From VXLM01 sp034421575 (lineage in GTDB: Bacteria > Chloroflexota > Dehalococcoidia > Lucifugimonadales > VXLM01), in NCBI GenBank assembly GCA_034421575.1, contig DAOUKG010000019.1, positions 1 through 15,823 on the forward strand: a stretch of DNA of 15,823 nt. Reading direction: 5' to 3'. The translations under genes and the position numbers were made by a program. This document shows, piece after piece, positions 5,361 through 11,922 of the stretch; within the stretch, counting starts at the first letter, position 1; each line of letters opens with the position of its first letter. The notes beneath the pieces are model-generated. The model saw nothing but the letters and a program-made list of their open reading frames with translations. It was not told the DNA's origin and searched no databases.

Positions 5361-7364
5361 TCAATTCGATTTTTCGATCTTGACTACGTCGTCGGCGATT
5401 ACCTTGCGCAGGTCTATTATCTGGTCGCGGAGGAGAGCGGCCTTCTCGAATTCGAGGTTCTGCGCCGCCTCCTTCATCTGCTTTTCGAGGTCCTTCACCA
5501 GCCGGGTGAGATCGTCCTTCGGGATGTCGCCCTGCGCGGCGTAAGGGGCCTTCGTCTCAGCAATTGCCTTCACACGCTCGGTTATGTCGTGGATCGTCTT
5601 CTGTATGCCCTGGGGAGTAATCCCGTGCTGCTGGTTGTAGGCTTCCTGCATGTCCCTGCGGCGCGAGGTCTCCTCGATGGCCTGTCTCATCGAGTCGGTG
5701 ATGACGTCGGCGTACATGATGACGCTGCCGTCGATGTGACGTGCCGCCCTGCCGATGGTCTGGATCAGCGCGGTCTTCGAGCGGAGGTACCCCTCCTTGT
5801 CGGCGTCCAAGATCGCCACGAGGCTCACCTCCGGCAGGTCAAGGCCCTCGCGCAGGAGGTTGATGCCCACGATCACGTCGTACACGCCCAGCCGCAGGTC
5901 GCGCAATATCTCGCTTCGTTCGAGCGTGTCGACCTCCGAATGGAGGTAGTGCGTCCTGATGCCGGTCTCCTTCAGGTAGTCGGCCAGCTCTTCCGCCATG
6001 CGCTTGGTTAGGGTCGTGACCAGGCACCGCTGCCCACGCTCGGTTCGGACGCGAATCTGGTGCAGTAGGTCGTCGATCTGGCCGGTGGTCGGCTTGACCT
6101 CGACGATTGGGTCGGTCAGCCCCGTTGGGCGCAGGACCTGCTCGACCATCTGCTGCGAGTGCTCGTACTCATAGGGGCCCGGCGTGGCCGAGACGTAGAT
6201 GACCTGGTTGACGCGCTCTTCGAACTCGCCGAAGTTGAGGGGCCGGTTATCGAGGGCGGAGGGGAGACGGAAGCCGTACTCGACCAGCACTTCCTTGCGT
6301 GATCTGTCGCCGCCGTACATGGCGCGAACCTGTGGAAGAGTCATGTGCGACTCGTCGACGAAGAGGAGGAAATCGTCGGGGAAGTAGTCGAGCAGAGTGT
6401 ACGGCGTGCTTCCAGCCGTGCGCTGGGCGAGGTGACGGGAGTAGTTCTCAACACCCGCGCAATAGCCCGTCTCGCGGAGCATTTCCAGGTCGTAGTTCGT
6501 CCGTGACTCCAAGCGCTGGGCCTCGAGGATCTTGCCCCCTGTTCTGAGGTACTCCAACTGTTCCTGCAGTTCGTTCTCGATGTCCTCAATCGCCTGGCGA
6601 AGCTTCTCCTCGGAGGTTACGAAGTGCTTTGCGGGGTAGATCTCGATCTCGTCACGCTCAGCCAGGAGTTCTCCTGTCAGGGGATCGACCTGGATGATCC
6701 GGTCGATCTCGTCGCCCCAAAACTCTATGCGGATGCCAACCTCATTCTCGTAGGCGGGCAGTAGCTCGATGGTGTCGCCCTGCGCGCGGAAGCGGCCGCG
6801 CCCGAGGTCGAAGTCGTTGCGGTCGTACTGCATGTCCACGAGCTGGCGCATGAGCCGTTGGCGGCTGCGTATTTCCCCCTTGCGAACCGAAGCGACGAAG
6901 TTCTGGTACTCCTCGGGCGAACCAAGGCCAAAGATGCAGGAGACGGAGGCGACGATGAGCACGTCTCGCCGGGTCAGCAGCGCGCGGGTGGCCGCATGGC
7001 GCAGCTTGTCGAGCTGCTCGTTGATGTCGGCGTCCTTCTCGATGTAGGTGTCCGTGCGGGGAACGTACGCCTCGGGCTGGTAGTAGTCGTAGTAGCTCAC
7101 GAAGTACTCGACGGCGTTCTTGGGGAAGAACTCCTTGAACTCGGTGGCGAGCTGGGCCGCGAGGGTCTTGTTGTGCGCGAGGACGAGGGTGGGACGCTGG
7201 AGCTGCTCGACGATGCACGCCATCGTGAACGTCTTGCCGCTGCCGGTCACGCCCATGAGTGACTGGTGGTGCAGGTCGTTGCCGGCTCCCCTTACCAGGC
7301 GTTCGATAGCGTCCGGCTGGTCGCCGGTGGGCCTGAAGTCCGAAACGATCTGGAAGTCGGGCAC
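5361..7364 (-). CDS. uvrB: UvrABC excinuclease subunit B
   Basis: At 667 residues this is the usual UvrB length. UvrB is the damage-verifying helicase-like subunit that takes DNA from UvrA and recruits UvrC in nucleotide excision repair. Walker A GVTGSGKT is at 38-45, the damage-probing beta-hairpin YYDYYQPEAYVPRTDTYIEK at 91-110, the VDESH box in the middle, helicase motifs DLRLGVYDVIVGINLLREGL and QTIGRAARH near 500-550, and a C-terminal UVR motif (DLEKQMKEAAQNLEFEKAAL) for UvrC binding. The GTG start has GGAAGG behind it, three bases upstream. The gene appears intact. It is transcribed alone, between MITE no. 1 and a gap holding a single MITE end. No SOS box could be identified with confidence. 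Confidence 0.98.
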   Translation of the reverse strand: MPDFQIVSDFRPTGDQPDAIERLVRGAGNDLHHQSLMGVTGSGKTFTMACIVEQLQRPTLVLAHNKTLAAQLATEFKEFFPKNAVEYFVSYYDYYQPEAYVPRTDTYIEKDADINEQLDKLRHAATRALLTRRDVLIVASVSCIFGLGSPEEYQNFVASVRKGEIRSRQRLMRQLVDMQYDRNDFDLGRGRFRAQGDTIELLPAYENEVGIRIEFWGDEIDRIIQVDPLTGELLAERDEIEIYPAKHFVTSEEKLRQAIEDIENELQEQLEYLRTGGKILEAQRLESRTNYDLEMLRETGYCAGVENYSRHLAQRTAGSTPYTLLDYFPDDFLLFVDESHMTLPQVRAMYGGDRSRKEVLVEYGFRLPSALDNRPLNFGEFEERVNQVIYVSATPGPYEYEHSQQMVEQVLRPTGLTDPIVEVKPTTGQIDDLLHQIRVRTERGQRCLVTTLTKRMAEELADYLKETGIRTHYLHSEVDTLERSEILRDLRLGVYDVIVGINLLREGLDLPEVSLVAILDADKEGYLRSKTALIQTIGRAARHIDGSVIMYADVITDSMRQAIEETSRRRDMQEAYNQQHGITPQGIQKTIHDITERVKAIAETKAPYAAQGDIPKDDLTRLVKDLEKQMKEAAQNLEFEKAALLRDQIIDLRKVIADDVVKIEKSN

Positions 7365-7460
7365 GGGCCTTCCCTTTGTTGCTAATGACTCTGCTTGGCT
7401 CGGACGCTACGCACCAATGTTATCCGATACGGTCCTCACATTACAGTGTATCGTGACGCT

Positions 7461-7483
7461 GTAACTGTTCAGACTTCATGAGA
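7461..7483 (+). mobile_element. Solitary MITE end (IS66-type)
   Basis: GTAACTGTTCAGACTTCATG matches the first 12 bases of the two complete MITEs exactly and continues with the shared ATGAGA. No opposite end and no matching 8-bp repeat of the left flank (GTGACGCT) was found before the next gene. It is probably a decayed or truncated copy. The hairpin repeats at 7509-7560 would be its cargo. The uvrB side of the gap (7365-7460) shows nothing else I can name. Confidence 0.6.
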
Positions 7484-7508
7484 GCACTCGACACACACGC
7501 AGCCCATC

Positions 7509-7560
7509 GTCATTCCCACGTAGGCGGGAATCTAATCCCCTCTCCCGTCCGCGGGAGAGG
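7509..7560. repeat. Two adjacent dispersed hairpins
   Basis: CGTCATTCCCACG with GGCGGGAAT gives arms ATTCCC (7512-7517) and GGGAAT (7526-7531), the inverse orientation of the ATGACGG repeat. Next to it CCTCTCCC (7539-7546) and GGGAGAGG (7553-7560) pair around GTCCGC and are followed by CTAGGGTGAGGGTG, another common dispersed repeat. They lie downstream of the methyltransferase stop and may terminate that operon. Confidence 0.7.
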
Positions 7561-7597
7561 GCTAGGGTGAGGGTGTTGGGAGAACCTGCGTCAGGGA

Positions 7598-8365
7598 TTA
7601 CGGGCCGGTAGCGACCCAGACCATTTCTCCGCTTTCATCGTCGAAGGGTGTGCCGTCAAAGTCGCCGTAGAGGTCGACGACCTCGAATCCGCACCGTTCG
7701 AGCAGGTGCAGAATCTCGTATCGATGGGCGTACCGTATCCGGTAATCGCAATAGAACCTGTTGCCCACCTTGCCCTGCCGGTCGGTCTCATCGACGATGA
7801 GACGCACGGACAGGACCTGATTGTGGTTATCCACTCTCGTCTGCTGCCACACGATCGACGTGCGTCCGGTGTCGGGATCAGTGACGTCGCGGAGGTGGAA
7901 GGCGGCGTCCTCGTCTTCGACGAGCATCTGCGGGTCGGGCACGAAGACGTTGAAGATGAGCCGACCATCCGGCGCCAGGTGGCTTCTGACGTTGGCTAGG
8001 CATGTGACCTGGTCTTCCACACTGAGCAGCGAAAGGAAACCGCGAAACGGGACTATGATGAGCGGGAATGTCCGGTCGAGCGAGAACTCTCGCATGTCTC
8101 CCATCTGAAGGTCTATACTGCCGTGTCCCGGTTCGAGGTCTCGTGCCTTGCTTCCTGCACGTTCGAGCATTCCTGCCGAGTTGTCCAGCCCGACGATATC
8201 AATGCCGGCTTGGGCGATGGGCACGGTCACGCGTCCGGTACCGCACCCCAGTTCAAGAACGGGGCCGCCTGAACGCACCGCTTCCCGCACGTAGAAGGGG
8301 ATGTCCTCGCGGACGTAGGCGTAGATCGAATCGTAGACATCTGCCCAGTCGTCGTAGGAGGTCAT
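7598..8365 (-). CDS. Class I SAM-dependent methyltransferase
   Basis: The protein is 255 residues. Motif I VLELGCGTGR is at 36-45 and the ribose-binding acidic residue is in GLDNSAGML at 59-67, with motif II-like MGDMREF and a later PLIIVPFRGFLSLL (motif IV region). These are typical of the methyltransferase_25/11 group acting on small molecules, but the substrate cannot be read from sequence. The ATG lies six bases after the ruvA stop, so it is the last gene of the ruvC-ruvA transcript, at the position usually held by ruvB. Confidence 0.88.
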   Translation of the reverse strand: MTSYDDWADVYDSIYAYVREDIPFYVREAVRSGGPVLELGCGTGRVTVPIAQAGIDIVGLDNSAGMLERAGSKARDLEPGHGSIDLQMGDMREFSLDRTFPLIIVPFRGFLSLLSVEDQVTCLANVRSHLAPDGRLIFNVFVPDPQMLVEDEDAAFHLRDVTDPDTGRTSIVWQQTRVDNHNQVLSVRLIVDETDRQGKVGNRFYCDYRIRYAHRYEILHLLERCGFEVVDLYGDFDGTPFDDESGEMVWVATGP

Positions 8366-8371
8366 GGCTTG

Positions 8372-8947
8372 CTACACGCCGGCCAGGTGTTCGAGGGCGA
8401 GCCGCACCTTGTCCTCAAGCTCCAGCGGCTCGTCTCGTGGGAGACTCGCGACGGCTTCCATGACCTCGGACATGCTGTAGCCCAGCGCTGTGAGCGCTTC
8501 CGTAAGCTCAGCATCCGGTCGTGCCGTCGGGGCGGCAGTCATTTCGATTTCGAGCTTGCCCTTGAGCTCCAAAACGATCCGTTGCGCAATCCTGGCGCCG
8601 ACTCCTGAAACCCCTTTGAACTCCGCCGGGTCCTCGGTCGCCACGGCGAGCGCGAGCGTCTCGGGGGCCATTCTCGAAAGGATAGAGAGGGCGAGTCGCG
8701 GCCCGACTCCGTTGACGCCGAGCAGGGCCTCGAAGGCCTGCCGACCGTCGGAGCTTGGGAAGCCGTACAGGGTGAGGCTGTCCTCCTTGACCTGAAGCGA
8801 CGTGAACAGCTTGACGCCGTCGCCCACCTGTCCGACGTCATCTATGAGCGAGGAGGGTACGTTCACCCGAAGTCCCACGCCTCCAACGGTGACCTCGACC
8901 CAATCGAGTCCAACCGTAGACAGCGTGCCGGATAGGGAAGTTATCAC
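8372..8947 (-). CDS. ruvA: Holliday junction branch migration protein RuvA
   Basis: At 191 residues this is normal RuvA length. RuvA binds the four-way junction as a tetramer and loads the RuvB motor. The N-terminal OB-fold starts MITSLSGTL, two helix-hairpin-helix motifs follow (LLGVNGVGPRLALSILS and VSGVGARIAQRIVLELKG), and the C-terminal RuvB-contacting domain ends LALEHLAG. The GTG start follows the ruvC stop by four bases, indicating translational coupling. Confidence 0.96.
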   Translation of the reverse strand: MITSLSGTLSTVGLDWVEVTVGGVGLRVNVPSSLIDDVGQVGDGVKLFTSLQVKEDSLTLYGFPSSDGRQAFEALLGVNGVGPRLALSILSRMAPETLALAVATEDPAEFKGVSGVGARIAQRIVLELKGKLEIEMTAAPTARPDAELTEALTALGYSMSEVMEAVASLPRDEPLELEDKVRLALEHLAGV

Positions 8948-8951
8948 GTGA

Positions 8952-9443
8952 TCAGTCCAAGAATACGAGTTCGGAGGCTTGAGTGGCGTGTATGTGGCAA
9001 AGGGCCACGGCCAGCGCGTCCGACTCGTCCGACTGTTCGATCTCGCCGTGCTTATCCAGCATGACGGCTACCATCTCCCTCACCTGTTCCTTCGAGCTTC
9101 CGCCGTAGTCGGTTATCGCCTGCTTGATCTGGCGTGGGGCGTAGGTCGTCGTGGGCATTTGGCTCTGTGCTGCGACGAGCATCGCTATGGCCTGCGCGTG
9201 CCCGATCGCCATCGCGGCGCTGACGTTCTTGGACGCGAACGGCTGCTCGATTGCCATCTCATCAGGTGACCATTGAGTCACGACCTCGCCCAGGCTTTCA
9301 TAGAGATGCGCCAGACGCTCCGGGAGCTTCTTGCTCCTCTTGGGGCTCACAATCGCCGAGTACACGTGGTGCGCGTCGTCGTCGTAGTCGACCACGCCTA
9401 CTCCGAGGTGGTACGTTCCGGGGTCGATACCGAGCACTCGCAC
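8952..9443 (-). CDS. ruvC: Crossover junction endodeoxyribonuclease RuvC
   Basis: This is a 163-residue RNase H-fold resolvase that nicks Holliday junctions symmetrically. The acidic active site is visible: Asp7 in LGIDPGT, Glu66 in MAIEQPF, and Asp139/Asp142 in SDESDALAVA. The GTG start is followed by RVLGIDPG as in the family. It heads the ruvC-ruvA-methyltransferase run and lies 93 bases after yebC, the classical yebC-ruvC-ruvA order. Confidence 0.96.
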   Translation of the reverse strand: MRVLGIDPGTYHLGVGVVDYDDDAHHVYSAIVSPKRSKKLPERLAHLYESLGEVVTQWSPDEMAIEQPFASKNVSAAMAIGHAQAIAMLVAAQSQMPTTTYAPRQIKQAITDYGGSSKEQVREMVAVMLDKHGEIEQSDESDALAVALCHIHATQASELVFLD

Positions 9444-9536
9444 CGGGGCGATCCTCTCATCCTGCGGAATGTCGGCCTGGAACGGGCAGGGGGAGCGCCC
9501 ATGCGGCGTCCTCCCGCAGGCTCGGCCGTAAAAAAG

Positions 9537-10295
9537 CTATGACTGCTGGCTGTAGTCTGCGAGCACCTGGTCCGGGAAGTCGGCGTTCGAGAACACCCTC
9601 TGCACGTCATCAAGCTCTTCAAGCTGGTCGAGAAGCCTGAGCGTACGAACGGCTTCCCTGTCTTCGAGCTCCACCGTGTTCTGCGGGACCATGGAAAGCT
9701 CGGAGGAGCGAATGGATGCTCCCGCCTCGTCGAGCGCTTCGCGGACGCTCTCGAGGTCCGACGGCGTTGCGTAGAAGCTGACCACACCGTCGTCCGCGTC
9801 GAAGTCTATGACTCCAGCGTCAATGGCCGCGAGTGCTAGGTCATCGGCGTCCTCGTCGTCCGCCTCGGCGATCACCACTCCTCGCTGGTCGAACTGCCAT
9901 GCCACGGCGCCTGAGTTCGCGAGGTTCCCCCCACCCTTGGTGAGGGTCGAACGCACGTCGGATACCGTCCGGTTCCTATTGTCGGTCAGGACCTCGACGA
10001 GAATGCCGATTCCCCCGGGGCCGTAGCCTTCGTAAGTCGCTTCAACCATCTGCGCGCCGTCGGAGCCCTCGCCGGACGCACGCTTGATTGCCCTGTCGAT
10101 GGTATCGCCGGGAAGGTTCTGGTCCTTGGCGCGCTGTACGGCCATCCGCAGCTTGAAGTTGGCGTCGGGATCGGTGCCGCCATCCTTGACGGCGACGATG
10201 ATTTCCTTCGTCAGCTTGGTGAACAGCTTCCCGCGACGGGCGTCGTTGATGCCCTTCGCGTGCTTGATGGTCGACCATTTTGAATGACCCGACAA
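9537..10295 (-). CDS. yebC: YebC/PmpR (TACO1) family protein
   Basis: The protein is 252 residues, opening with the diagnostic SGHSKWSTIKHAKG and ARRGKLFTKLTKEI. Family members are DNA-binding regulators or ribosome-associated factors that ease translation of proline stretches. The TTG start is preferred because it gives the conserved MSGHSKW opening and has GGAGG seven bases upstream. It has its own sigma-70-like promoter between it and rimM. Confidence 0.96.
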   Translation of the reverse strand: MSGHSKWSTIKHAKGINDARRGKLFTKLTKEIIVAVKDGGTDPDANFKLRMAVQRAKDQNLPGDTIDRAIKRASGEGSDGAQMVEATYEGYGPGGIGILVEVLTDNRNRTVSDVRSTLTKGGGNLANSGAVAWQFDQRGVVIAEADDEDADDLALAAIDAGVIDFDADDGVVSFYATPSDLESVREALDEAGASIRSSELSMVPQNTVELEDREAVRTLRLLDQLEELDDVQRVFSNADFPDQVLADYSQQS

Positions 10296-10328
10296 ATCAG
10301 GCCTCCTTCACTCAAACTCATTGGCCCG

Positions 10329-10357
10329 ATTCTAGCACGGGCGTTAGTACCGGTCAA
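10329..10357 (-). promoter_or_regulatory. Sigma-70 promoter of yebC
   Basis: On the minus strand TTGACC (complement at 10352-10357) and TAGAAT (complement at 10329-10334) are 17 bases apart. The yebC start lies about 33 bases downstream. The -35 box begins just after the rimM stop. Confidence 0.7.
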
Positions 10358-10365
10358 AAATGGGA

Positions 10366-10914
10366 CTATTGCTTGAGCATGGCATCAAGGTATCCGTCAG
10401 GAAGGGACACCGTCATGACGCCACGCTCGACATCGATTTCTTCAACATACTCTCTCGCGGCGGGGATCATCACCTCTCCCCCGTCTCCACTGACCAGGTA
10501 AACGTCATTGCCGCCTGAGGAGAGTATCTCGGCGACCCGGCCAAGCTCGTCGCCGTCGGCAGTTTGCACGGCCATATCGATGATGTCGAAGTAGAAGAAG
10601 GTGCCGCGGTCGAGCTCGGGCAACTCGGAGGCGGGAACGGTCAGCCGCTTGCCTCGCAGTCGCTCAGCCGCCGTACGGTCGGGCACCACGTCGAGACCGA
10701 CAACGTAGCCGACCTTGTGCTCATGCACTCGGAGAATGACGCAGCGGTCGTTGTCCATGTAGACGATTCCGCCGGGTACGAACCTGTCCGGGAAATCGCT
10801 CTGGGCCTCGACCTTGACATCGCCTCGAAGACCCCATGCTCCGACGATGTTTCCGACGACGACATGGTCATCGGCAATCACGGCGGGCGCCTCTTTGCGC
10901 TCTGATCGAGTCAA
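10366..10914 (-). CDS. rimM: 16S rRNA processing protein RimM
   Basis: This is a 182-residue protein that assists maturation of the 30S head, acting through S19. The N-terminal RimM domain shows VVVGNIVGAWGLRGDVKV. The linker DRGTFFYFDIID leads to a PRC-barrel domain with ELGRVAEILSSGGNDVYLV and VMIPAAREYV. The start taken is TTG, 19 bases after khpA, with AGGT near. An internal GTG at residue 12 would also leave a complete domain. It ends the rpsP-khpA-rimM operon; trmD and rplS, which often follow, are not here. Confidence 0.95.
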   Translation of the reverse strand: MTRSERKEAPAVIADDHVVVGNIVGAWGLRGDVKVEAQSDFPDRFVPGGIVYMDNDRCVILRVHEHKVGYVVGLDVVPDRTAAERLRGKRLTVPASELPELDRGTFFYFDIIDMAVQTADGDELGRVAEILSSGGNDVYLVSGDGGEVMIPAAREYVEEIDVERGVMTVSLPDGYLDAMLKQ

Positions 10915-10933
10915 CTACCTGATGTCGGGGAGC

Positions 10934-11161
10934 TTATTCGATCTCGAGGACGGTGTGAACGTCTTGCTTGACCGCCGCTACGCGCAGCAGAGATCGGATG
11001 GACTGGGCTACACGTCCGTCTCGCCCGATGACCTTGCCCTTGTCCTCAGGCGCTACCTCGAGACGTACGTAGACGCGTTCGTCGTCACCCTCTTCGGTCA
11101 CGCGGACCTCATCGGGATTGGACGCTATGGAACATGCAATATATTCGACGAGTTCCTTCAA
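10934..11161 (-). CDS. khpA: KH-domain RNA-binding protein KhpA
   Basis: This is a 75-residue single KH domain. The start is the TTG at 11159-11161, overlapping the rpsP stop as TTGA. This gives the family opening (M)KELVEYIACSIASNPDEV. The RNA-gripping GxxG loop is KVIGRDGRVAQ at 43-53. KhpA proteins bind diverse RNAs, often as a pair with KhpB, and affect cell division and ribosome function. The longer frame upstream of residue 1 lies inside rpsP in another frame and is not expected to be translated. It sits in the usual rpsP-khpA-rimM order. Confidence 0.93.
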   Translation of the reverse strand: MKELVEYIACSIASNPDEVRVTEEGDDERVYVRLEVAPEDKGKVIGRDGRVAQSIRSLLRVAAVKQDVHTVLEIE

Positions 11162-11418
11162 GCTTCTTCCTTCACCTTGTCGAGGGTGCCCATTCGCCGG
11201 AGGATGCCCTCTACTGCCTCGGTCGGCTGAGCGCCGACGCGGAGCCACTTCAGGGCCTTTTCTTCGTCAATGACCACTTCCGGCGGGTCCTGCCGGGCGT
11301 TGTAGTGGCCCAGGTGGTCGACGAACTTGCCGTCTCGCGCCTCCCTGGAGTCGGCAACGACGACACGGTATGCGGGCTGCTTCTTCGCCCCGACACGTCT
11401 GAGTCTAATCTTTAGCAT
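11158..11418 (-). CDS. rpsP: 30S ribosomal protein S16
   Basis: The protein is 86 residues and opens with MLKIRLRRVGAKKQPAYRVV and SREARDGKFVDHLGHYN, the S16 signature, followed by EKALKWLRVGAQPTEAV. S16 is needed for 30S assembly. It is the first gene of its operon, with an ATG start and a weak GGTGAT site. A promoter lies 40 bases upstream. ffh, which precedes rpsP in many genomes, is not here. Confidence 0.97.
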   Translation of the reverse strand: MLKIRLRRVGAKKQPAYRVVVADSREARDGKFVDHLGHYNARQDPPEVVIDEEKALKWLRVGAQPTEAVEGILRRMGTLDKVKEEA

Positions 11419-11457
11419 CTATCACCACGCTGCAAATTTCTTCTGCTACAACAAAAG

Positions 11458-11487
11458 ATACTATCGGCAGGGTCAACACCTTGTCAA
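11458..11487 (-). promoter_or_regulatory. Probable promoter of rpsP operon
   Basis: On the minus strand TTGACA (complement at 11482-11487) is followed after 18 bases by TAGTAT (complement at 11458-11463). A single MITE end starts 17 bases upstream of the -35 box. Confidence 0.6.
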
Positions 11488-11503
11488 CGGATTCGGGGTT
11501 CGC

Positions 11504-11526
11504 GTAACTGTTCTGAGTTGGTGAGA
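11504..11526 (+). mobile_element. Solitary MITE end upstream of rpsP
   Basis: GTAACTGTTCTGAGTTGGTG followed by AGATA agrees with the right end of MITE no. 2 at most positions. Its left flank (GGGTTCGC) is not repeated next to any opposite end in the window. The following 11527-11725 stretch has no gene I can support. Confidence 0.55.
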
Positions 11527-11725
11527 TACGAGCAGTTTGCGGGGTCGGGAGAGGGATTGAGACCCTTGGTTCTCCATGTGCTAAAGAGGGCCAGGGCCAT
11601 TTTGCTGTTGGTTCTCTCTTCGGAGCGAGTGCCGGGCGGTCTGGTAGGTCAAGGGACTTGTAGCTCTCAACGCCAATAGACGGGATCAACCAAAGTCCAG
11701 GCTGCCTTAATGGATTCGATGCGTG
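11527..11725. other. Non-coding stretch between two MITE ends
   Basis: No open frame here has a convincing start, ribosome site or family match. It may be the body of a decayed element starting at 11504. Together with the adjoining MITEs it forms about 500 bases without a gene between rpsP and the FAD oxidoreductase. Confidence 0.5.
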
Positions 11726-11880
11726 GTAACTGTTCAGTCTCCGTGAGTTGGATACCGAAGACCCCCTCTCTGTATCTCTCCCCCGGCGGGGGAGAGATTG
11801 GAGATTCTTCGTCGCTGCGCTCCTCAGAATGCCAGACAATTCCTGCATATCTCACCGACTCTGAACAGTTACGATGCGTG
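11718..11880. mobile_element. IS66-type MITE no. 2 with its 8-bp target duplication
   Basis: The element proper is 11726-11872 (147 bp). The left end GTAACTGTTCAG (11726-11737) and right end CTGAACAGTTAC (11861-11872) are perfect complements, and similarity continues through CGTGAG versus GGTGAGA. GATGCGTG is directly repeated at 11718-11725 and 11873-11880. The interior holds a strong hairpin, ATCTCTCCCCC/GGGGGAGAGAT (11774-11798), unlike the one in MITE no. 1. There is no coding sequence. It lies 42 bases past the FAD oxidoreductase stop. Confidence 0.9.
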
Positions 11881-11922
11881 CTGTCAGTTCGGGTCAAATC
11901 GAAATATGATTTTCCCGACCGA

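Noticed and set aside
7461..7601. A complete third MITE ending at the TTAC of 7598-7601
   Set aside because: Only about half of the last 11 bases agree with the end consensus and no 8-bp flanking repeat exists.
10934..11248. 104-residue version of KhpA
   Set aside because: The extra N-terminal part is the rpsP sequence in another frame; the TTG at the TTGA overlap gives the family-standard length.
11405..11848. 147-residue open frame on the minus strand upstream of rpsP
   Set aside because: It runs through MITE ends and the rpsP promoter, has no family likeness, and is rich in repeat-derived Pro/Arg runs.
11504..11872. A single 369-bp element from the left end at 11504 to the right end at 11872
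   Set aside because: The flanks GGGTTCGC and GATGCGTG do not match, whereas 11726-11872 has its own perfect duplication.
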